Below are positions 58,601 through 64,000 of a stretch of 64,000 bases of DNA, piece after piece. Source of the DNA: Tyto alba (taxonomy: Eukaryota > Chordata > Aves > Strigiformes > Tytonidae); NCBI RefSeq assembly GCF_018691265.1, contig NW_024881296.1:13795427-13859426 (forward strand), read 5' to 3'. The notes under the pieces are model-generated. The model saw only the letters and a list, made by a program, of their open reading frames with translations. It did no database searches and was not told where the DNA came from. Made by a program: the position numbers and the translations under genes. How positions within the stretch are numbered: the stretch's first letter is position 1; the number at the start of each line of letters is the position of its first letter.

Positions 58601-60464
58601 AAAACAAGTGCTACAACTTCAGTGACACATTTCTCAAAAATCAAACTCAACCTTTTAATGTTAGTAACATTTAACAATGACATTATTGATGTTACATGTT
58701 TGAAATGTAAGTGCAATGAGCCTTACTTTTCATTGCTTCATTTTGCAGCTGTATCCCTTGGACTGCTGTCAAAATTTGGCAAAGATAAGACCTGCTTTGA
58801 CGCTGAAAGTCTTTTGAAAGCTCAAGAGCAAATGAATGGAGGCTCTTCAGGTCTTGCTTAAGCCTCTTCTCAGCAAAAAAGAAAAAGTATGTTATAAAGA
58901 CACAAAAACAGCAGTTAAGGAAGAATCTATATAACAATACTACAAATCATTATGGTGAGATATAAGAGTCAGGAAGAAACCTTTACTTGAAAGGAGGTAT
59001 TCAGGAGTATATCTTTCAACATGTTTAGAGAAGGATCCTGCAAGATATTTAGCAATGTCATTTTCTAAAGACTTCAGCCAGATTTTATGGATCCTTACCA
59101 TCTTATGGTACATACTTTGACCAAAACACAGCTTCAGGTATAGCCAAGTCTCTTAGTCATCAAAGACATATATAAGATGAATTTAACAATATCTTATTTC
59201 ACAGAAGCACAGTGATGTTTCATTAGTCAGCCTGATACAATGTGTCACATATTCTGTGAGATTTTATTTTTCTAACTGTAGTACTGACCTTGAATTAATC
59301 AACCAGTTTAAATGATAAAAGAACTATCTAAACCAAAGGAATAAAATCACAGCATTTCTCACTCACGAAAGCCACAGAATGTAACTGGGAGGAAGGTTTG
59401 TTTTTTTTTTTTATTATAGGTGTAGGGTAACCATTAATCTAGATTTTTATTTGGAGATCTTTGCTCTCTCCTAACATTCATTAATCTCTGATAGTAAACC
59501 ATCTCAATCCACTGGTATTGCATCACAAGCAGTTCTGCCATTCTAGCTAGCTGCAAAATTTAGTGAGCAGAATCACTGTAATTAGAATAGAACAGAATAA
59601 TTCAGTTGGAAGGGACCTACAATGATCATCCAGTCCAACTGTGCTACAATTAAGCTACATCCTTCTGCCTGTTAAGAATCAGATTTCTTTCCTGAGATAC
59701 TTTTCAGTCATTTTATGCAGGCATTCAGTGCTACCCTGAAAAAAGCTGACATTTGTTAGTGACCCTAAAAGGAACTCACTATTCCATGGAGTAACTTAAG
59801 GAATAAGTACTTCAACAAAGGAAAATATTATGGTACTGGCACTGGGAGAACAGTTCCAGTCTCTCTGATGCAAAATAAAGACAACCTAAGTGAGCCTACA
59901 ACAAACTACTCCTTGTGAGGTCCGCCAGAGCAGAAATCAATAGAACTCTCCAATGCTTTTCTAAAGGATTTACCTATCTGGTTAAAGTATATCACAATTA
60001 TTGTATTTTAGGGGATGTCTATATGATAGTCAAATCAGGGATTGCAAGGTTTTGATTACAAAATACCCAGCTCTGGCACTGATAGCAGCCTATACGTAAG
60101 ATTCTGGAGCTCAGTGGCAGCCAGCTTTACCAGCTGCTCAGGTGACTTTGCAGCCTATTACAGCAAAAGCACTATAAATTTTAAGCTAACTCAGGCACTG
60201 CTACACTTCACTGCAAGCAGTGCTATGAATACAATAAAGCCATAGATCTGGTTCATATCTGACCGTTTTCTGGGTTTTACTGTATTTTATAAGCATGTAG
60301 ATGTTTAGGGCACAGATTATGCCTACATTATTACGAAATGTTTTTACCTTTATTGCTCCATGCAGCTGGGTTGCAACAGAACTCCTCTGAAATTTCTGCT
60401 GCTGGCCATGAGCAGAGTACAGCTGCAGTACTTCATTAGTGCTTCTTCCAGCCAACCCTTGATA
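25520..60464 (-). CDS. KIF25: KIF25, kinesin-14-type motor protein (multi-exon; 5' end not resolved)
   Basis: The minus-strand exon chain, 5' to 3', is 60348-60464, 58727-58868, (gap), 56736-56777, 55353-55448, 54008-54096, 52443-52485, (gap), 43017-43091, 38440-38589, 37169-37345, 32248-32399, 29583-29780, 26913-27068, 25520-25677. The last seven form one unbroken frame of 354 residues. The motor shows a P-loop [20 protein letters not shown], switch I SSRSH, switch II VDLAGSE, and [22 protein letters not shown]. Upstream exons add coiled-coil stalk, then a neck running into [14 protein letters not shown], which places the motor C-terminal as in kinesin-14 (minus-end-directed class). The QRG/KKK-rich end and the SEC instead of SER after DLAG match my memory of human KIF25, reported to act in centrosome positioning. 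The first exon lies upstream or is unrecognised. Confidence 0.92.
26913..27068 (-). CDS. KIF25: KIF25 exon: switch II cluster / alpha-5 region
   Basis: The acceptor is ccataccag and the donor CTAG|GTGAGA. The exon encodes [29 protein letters not shown], and [18 protein letters not shown], the strongest kinesin signature in the window. It is 156 nt, with one base carried in and one out. Confidence 0.96.
29583..29780 (-). CDS. KIF25: KIF25 exon: loop insertion and switch II DLAGSE
   Basis: The acceptor is ttaagcag and the donor GTTG|GTGAGG. About 52 Ser/Thr/Gln/Glu/Lys-rich residues (for example [10 protein letters not shown]) precede [15 protein letters not shown]. Canonical kinesins have only a short hairpin here, so this exon carries an enlarged surface loop between switch I and switch II. 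The canonical Arg after DLAGSE is Cys. Confidence 0.93.
32248..32399 (-). CDS. KIF25: KIF25 exon: switch I SSRSH
   Basis: The acceptor is ttcctag and the donor TTCG|GTAAGT. The exon encodes [17 protein letters not shown], then [20 protein letters not shown] is the kinesin switch I nucleotide-sensing motif; the usual N-x-x-SSRSH Asn is replaced by a His-containing context. Confidence 0.95.
37169..37345 (-). CDS. KIF25: KIF25 exon: [12 protein letters not shown] segment
   Basis: The acceptor is attctccag and the donor TATGA|GTAAGT. The exon encodes [19 protein letters not shown], the conserved kinesin S-x-x-E-I-Y-N-E-x-x-x-D-L-L strand/helix, followed by [18 protein letters not shown]. It joins the previous exon through a split Arg codon. 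Confidence 0.95.
37368..37388. repeat. Poly(A) run on +
   Basis: A run of 21 A lies 22 bases from the right edge of KIF25 exon 37169-37345. On the gene strand it is a T-run that contributes to the pyrimidine tract upstream of that exon's acceptor. Confidence 0.9.
38440..38589 (-). CDS. KIF25: KIF25 exon: P-loop
   Basis: The acceptor is aattttcag and the donor TTCAG|GTAACA. The exon encodes [19 protein letters not shown], a perfect kinesin Walker A/P-loop with catalytic Lys-Thr, then an acidic loop and [12 protein letters not shown], the standard GIIPR motif. Confidence 0.97.
42939..42955. repeat. Poly(T) run on +
   Basis: 17 uninterrupted T just left of KIF25 exon 43017-43091. Confidence 0.9.
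43017..43091 (-). CDS. KIF25: KIF25 exon: [15 protein letters not shown]
   Basis: The acceptor is gctcctcag and the donor GATGG|GTAAGT. The 75 nt encode [20 protein letters not shown] and SLLDG, the helix just before the P-loop. The two trailing bases complete a Gly codon with the next exon. It needs two bases from an upstream exon that is not firmly identified. Confidence 0.93.
47000..47014. repeat. (CA)n microsatellite
   Basis: Seven to eight CA units in the large KIF25 intron. Confidence 0.85.
49550..49832 (-). mobile_element. CR1 LINE 3' end fragment (antisense to +)
   Basis: The plus strand reads AATCACAGAACGGTTAAGCT, GGGAAGGGACC and then a diagnostic stretch around gccaaccccctgctcagagc and ctccagtgtttgac. 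This is the complement of the CR1 3' terminus common in birds. It sits inside the large KIF25 intron 43092-52442 and is 5'-truncated, as usual for CR1. Confidence 0.88.
51618..51680. repeat. AT/ACAT-rich simple repeat
   Basis: Interrupted TATA, CATATATA and TACACA units form a self-complementary alternating purine-pyrimidine tract in the KIF25 intron. Confidence 0.85.
52443..52485 (-). CDS. KIF25: KIF25 short exon (43 nt), probable
   Basis: The acceptor is ttccccccttacag and the donor GAT|GTGAGT. With the two bases left by the preceding exon it encodes [15 protein letters not shown], which sits where other kinesin-14 motors have an aromatic-aspartate 'F-D-A-D-D'-like strand. Splice sites and phase fit upstream, but its phase-0 end does not join directly to 43017-43091, so one more small exon is required. 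Confidence 0.65.
54008..54096 (-). CDS. KIF25: KIF25 exon: neck-motor junction [14 protein letters not shown]
   Basis: The acceptor is aaccctag and the donor GATAG|GTAATG. The exon encodes [19 protein letters not shown]. The (E/K)L(K/R)GNIRV-x-(C/A)R(V/I)RP motif marks the first strand of the C-terminal kinesin-14 motor. The exon is 89 nt, phase 0 in and two bases out. Confidence 0.93.
54339..54360. repeat. Poly(A) run on +
   Basis: 22 uninterrupted A in the intron between KIF25 exons 54096 and 55353. Confidence 0.9.
55353..55448 (-). CDS. KIF25: KIF25 exon: kinesin-14 neck coiled coil
   Basis: The acceptor is ccagtttttcag and the donor GTT|GTAAGT. The 32 codons, rich in E/K/Q/R ([20 protein letters not shown]), end LHNSLV, the neck sequence that runs directly into ELRGNIRV in the next exon. 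Phase 0 both sides. Confidence 0.9.
56736..56777 (-). CDS. KIF25: KIF25 short stalk exon (42 nt), probable
   Basis: The acceptor is tattgtttattcag and the donor AAA|GTAAGA, both strong. The 14 codons [14 protein letters not shown] join in phase 0 to the neck exon (IKAFDLEQ...). Support is splice sites and phase; the sequence itself has no family motif. Confidence 0.6.
58727..58868 (-). CDS. KIF25: KIF25 stalk exon, coiled coil
   Basis: The donor is ATGAAAA|GTAAGG and the acceptor gcttttttctttttttgctgag-like (…tgctgag). It encodes 47 residues with heptad-like spacing ([40 protein letters not shown]). It is phase 0 in and one base out, so an unidentified small exon must lie between it and 56777. 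The acceptor ends GAG, which is unusual. Confidence 0.72.
59583..59655 (-). mobile_element. CR1 LINE 3' terminal fragment, short
   Basis: agaataattcagttggaagg followed by gacctacaatgatcatccagtccaac is a degenerate copy of the CR1 3' end in antisense orientation. It lies in the intron between KIF25 exons 58868 and 60348. Confidence 0.75.
60348..60464 (-). CDS. KIF25: KIF25 stalk exon
   Basis: The acceptor is ttctttttttaacag and the donor ATAAAG|GTAAAA, both good. The 39 codons are Gln-rich ([17 protein letters not shown] ... ATQLHGAIK) and join in phase 0 to KRLKQDLK of the next exon. The most 5' exon I can support for KIF25. Confidence 0.72.
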
Positions 60465-60829
60465 CTGTTAAAAAAAGAAATAAAAGAAGAATCAATTCAA
60501 AGCACTGACGCTTTCTGTTGCATTGTCCCCTTTGTCCCTGTAAACATTTGTAACTCAACTATTTGATTACCTGTGATGTTGTAAATACATAATATCCTTG
60601 CTTTTACCTTTTTTGAGTCACATGAAGCATCACCCTGAGGTAACTAGCTAGTATCAGAATATTTGACTTCGTTAGGGTGGTAAACCACAGCATCAGATTA
60701 CTAAAATGCTTTTGCAGTACTTAAAACCCTTCACTTATGCTTGAGATGGATCTAAATCCTTAAAACTGTGCCTTACTTAGGGAAAAAAGACTGGTTACAT
60801 AGCTGGTTTAAATGTCTTCTGGTGACTAG

Positions 60830-61075
60830 ATGTAAGGTAACGTTTAGGCTAACTTTTAGACTAGATATAAGGAAAATATTTTTTACAATGAGGGTGGTGA
60901 AACAGTGGAACAGGTTACCCAGAGAGGTGGTAGATGACCCATCCCTGGAAGTGTTCAAGGCCAGATTGGACGGGGCTCTGATCCAGTTGAAGACATCCCT
61001 GCCCATGGCAGGGGGTTTGGACTGGATGACTTTTAAGGTCCCTTCCAACCCAAACTGCTCTAAGATTCCATGAAC
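60830..61075 (+). mobile_element. CR1 LINE 3' end fragment (sense on +)
   Basis: The translation includes the CR1 ORF2 C-terminal signature (WNRLPREVV, then PSLEVFKARLDGAL), followed by the 3' UTR text cctgcccatggcagggggtt and ggtcccttccaaccc. Orientation is opposite to KIF25. It lies about 370 bases upstream of KIF25 exon 60348-60464. Confidence 0.92.
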
Positions 61076-62119
61076 TACATTTAATGCAGAATGCTCTCTG
61101 AAAGGACATGAAACAGAACGAGGACGCACATAGACATGTGTTTACTGCTGAAGTCCTGAAGGAGCTGGTAATACGCAGCCCTCAATTTAGTGTTCATCGC
61201 TCTCACTTCCTGCCAACACTGACTCCATTACAGTCAGCTGAGTTGCAGTGGTGCAAAACTGTACCAATAAAGCACTAGGCTGGGTCTCCAGAGATCAAAG
61301 CAACCAAAGCAATTTTTAAAGGATGTGGAGAAGAATGCTTTTGTAATAATCTAAAATTATCTATTATGCAAAAGCAATTTTTATGGCCAAATTTTGAGAT
61401 GTTGAAATCAAAGGGAAAACAGAAATAGTGCAACTTTCAATATTTACAGGCAAGAGCACAAAATAGAAATCTCTGCAGAGTACTTGTGAAATTCTGCAAT
61501 ATGACAGAATCTGTATTATATTAAAAACTGCATTTTTGCCATTTACTGACAGTCCTGGTGCTTAAAATGAGCTGCAACTTCTTCATCTACTTTCCCCTGC
61601 CACCTGTTGACATCTATCATTCCTCAATCTGTACTGATAGCCTCTTCCTTTATTTTTAGAATACATTTATCTCTCGCACAGACTTATTTCCTACTTTATT
61701 CAGGCCATAAATTCTGTGACTGCGGTTCCCTGTTATTTAAATTAACAAAGCATAGAAGAGTACAATGACATGGAATAACTAAATTTATTCATGTAAAGGG
61801 TTTGACTTAATTCCTATCATCTGATCATGATAGGTAAAAAAGTAAACATTTAATTGCAGTTTAACTACAGATGACATCTGCAAAAAACAGCAATACAATG
61901 TCTTGGAACTGTTAGAATAAAGAAAGATTATATTTTCCAAGAAAAGTACTTCACCGATCTAAACCAACCTTTTCATGTGGCTTTTTCACCTTCACGAAGC
62001 ATGCATCTTCTATTTACAAATGCATCCAGAGGTCCTGCACAACTATACACCACCTTAGCACTAATATGAAAAGTTCTTACATGGAAAAGAAATAGCAGGA
62101 AGACTATTTAAAAAAAACA

Positions 62120-62136
62120 TTTTTTTTTTTTTTTTT
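62120..62136. repeat. Poly(T) run on +
   Basis: 17 uninterrupted T in the 5' region of KIF25. Confidence 0.85.
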
Positions 62137-62380
62137 ATTACAGGCTTTAAGCTCCCAGAAATTGAGACACATCATATACAGTGTTCATATGTTCTTTTAC
62201 TCTAAGGGCTTTCGAAACTCTTGTTGCTCAGATGTGGTATTTACAAACATGCTTGACAAAAATGCATACAAGTAGCACACCAGAATTAGTACCTCTAATT
62301 ACATGTGAAAAGTTAAGCATATGAGCAATTGCAGTACTCAAGAGTTACTGTTAAATAAGCTTAAGCTAGTTAAAACCTAC

Positions 62381-62482
62381 TTTTATCATCTAATAAATTT
62401 TCTACCATCTGCAGAGTTTCCCCTTGACCTCCCATTTTTCTCAACATGAGCAATAAAAGCAGAATGGTTGATTCTACTGTCA
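62381..62482 (-). CDS. Weak candidate upstream KIF25 exon
   Basis: An open minus-strand segment of about 33 codons (…LLLLMLRKMGGQGETLQMVE, NLLDDK) ends at a fair donor, AAAA|GTAGGT. The acceptor (gaactgcag) lacks a good pyrimidine tract. Its end phase does not join directly to exon 60348-60464, so another exon would be needed. It could be chance. Confidence 0.25.
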
Positions 62483-63721
62483 CTGCAGTTCAACTCTCAT
62501 GACTTCCACTATCAAGTTTATCTTTACTGCAAATTCTGCCTTGGTTTTGAGGTTTTCTCCATTAAAATAGTTTCAGCATTCAGAGTTGTTCGTAGTCCAG
62601 AACCTGCAAATCTGTGCCCATACATGAGAAGTATAAAAAATTACTATAAAACCTTTTATGGTTAGCTTTATTATAAACAGAAGTGAAACTGAAGTACTTA
62701 ATAGTGTTCTCCAAACTGAAATCCCAGTTCTGCAATCGAACCCATTCTGGCAGACTCAGCTTTACCTATGGAAAGCTGCAGGATCAGCACCTCACAGACT
62801 GCTAATAAAAGCAAGGGGCATGCAAGACACATTTCCAAACAGGCAAAAGCAAGTCTACAGAGAAAGAATTTGACTTCTTATGTTCAATAACAACCTTTAC
62901 AATATGTTCCTAGGATAAAAATATACTGGGCTGCAGAAACAGTGGCAGTGCTGACATTCGTGTTTGTCTTAAGGATATAAGCAAGGGGAGGTCTATAGCA
63001 AAAGATAACATTTTTCTTAGACTGATGCAACGTATAGACAAGCATTTTACACTGCAAAACCTAATTTATGGCTATCCTCATAAATTTGTCTCCAAAGCTC
63101 CCTAACTCACTTCAGCCAAAACGAATCCAATTTGTTTTTACAAGTTAAGAACGAGACCTCTGTTAACCCTGGTCACTGTGAGTGAACTTGTTACAGCTCA
63201 GCCATTCAGGCAGCTCCACCAGCAGATCTGAAGGGTCAGTGACTGATAGCTGAGGGCACTGGCTCTTTTCATCAGCATAGTTAGTGAAATACGGTGCAAC
63301 ATTGCACAACCTTACATTCATCTAATTAAAATTAGTACTTTTTAATAGAGACTATTCAATTAAGGTAAAATTATTTCATAGATGCCAGTTTAGCTCACAT
63401 TTTCAGATTGCTGGGACAAATTAATGACGGAGAAGTGAAAGTCTTTTCTCTGTATTTAAAAAACTGCCTGAATAGAAACATCAGTGCAAGGTTAATTGCA
63501 AAGTATTTCCACAAATCATTTGATGTTGTTTCTGACTGAAGGTGGTAACACTGCCATGGTCCTCCTGTGTCTGTCGGTGCTCATATCTTCCAGCACATCT
63601 GGCAATAAAGAGTGCTGTATTTGGAAAACAAGAATTCATTATCTAATACTTAGATAACTTCTTCCTATATCTGATGCACTTTCCCGACTAGAATAATTTA
63701 TTTCTTGTGCTAATGAAAGTG

Positions 63722-63787
63722 AAAAAAAAACAAAACAAAAAACAAAAAAACCCAAACAAACAAACAAACAAAAAACAAACAAAAAAA
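63722..63787. repeat. (CAAA)n / A-rich simple repeat
   Basis: A-rich tract with repeated CAAA units over about 65 bases. Confidence 0.9.
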
Positions 63788-64000
63788 GCCCAACAGAAAA
63801 TAGCTGAAATACTCTAGGTTTTTGATAAATTTTATAAAGCAGAATAAAAAAAAAAAGAAAGATTTTTCAGAATAAATTGCAGTACTCTTCTGTATGCCTA
63901 GCAAAATTCACCTCGGATATACCATCATCTGCTTCCAGTCAGGCTTTGAAAAATGTTAAACCCACTTTTATCCACAGGTGTTAACAAACCAACAGGGAAG

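Larger units (their letters stand above)
60465..64000 (-). other. KIF25: 5' region or first introns of KIF25
   Basis: The block is AT-rich and contains a CR1 copy (60830-61075), a T-run (62120-62136) and a CAAA-rich tract (63722-63787). No CpG-rich promoter and no clear first coding exon is seen, so the KIF25 promoter probably lies beyond 64000. Confidence 0.5.

Noticed and set aside
60768..61073. 101-codon + ORF
   Set aside because: It is the C-terminal end of a CR1 ORF2 plus 3' UTR, not a host gene.
63541..63620. Minus-strand open stretch (HSLLPDVLEDMSTDRHRR) near the right edge
   Set aside because: No suitable donor follows before the in-frame stop, so it cannot be placed in KIF25.

Overview
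The window looks like avian nuclear DNA. It has vertebrate GT-AG introns and several CR1 LINE 3' ends of the type common in bird genomes. It carries two single-copy vertebrate genes, FRMD1 and KIF25, in tail-to-tail arrangement. From memory, the human orthologues lie next to each other on 6q27, also convergent. I cannot name the species from sequence alone.

Layout. (1) 1-8838, + strand: the 3' part of FRMD1, a FERM-domain protein and paralogue of FRMD6/Willin. Eight coding exons are visible. They form one continuous frame of 432 residues ending in -EEFVV; the 5' exons lie left of the window. (2) 8839 to about 9780, possibly to about 11.9 kb: FRMD1 3' UTR with several AATAAA signals. (3) About 9.8-25.3 kb: intergenic DNA between the two 3' ends. 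It contains a strong CpG island (about 13.34-13.93 kb), an isolated exon-like segment (12879-12961), an unassigned 200-codon minus-strand ORF (18721-19320) and small simple repeats, but no recognised protein gene. (4) 25520 to at least 60464, - strand: KIF25, a kinesin-14-type motor. Seven exons give the motor from just before the P-loop to the stop codon in one unbroken frame of 354 residues. Further exons to the right encode the kinesin-14 neck and the start of the motor, then coiled-coil stalk. One short junction in the motor N-terminus and one in the stalk stay unresolved. (5) 60465-64000: the 5' region of KIF25, holding a CR1 copy and one weak candidate upstream exon. The true first exon is not visible.

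The two genes do not act in one obvious pathway. FRMD1 is a membrane/cortex-type FERM protein and KIF25 a microtubule motor; the link between them is conserved gene order. I found no mobile operon, CRISPR array, viral gene or toxin gene. Most of the window is intron or intergenic sequence, and the points of interest are gene-structure details rather than a new system.
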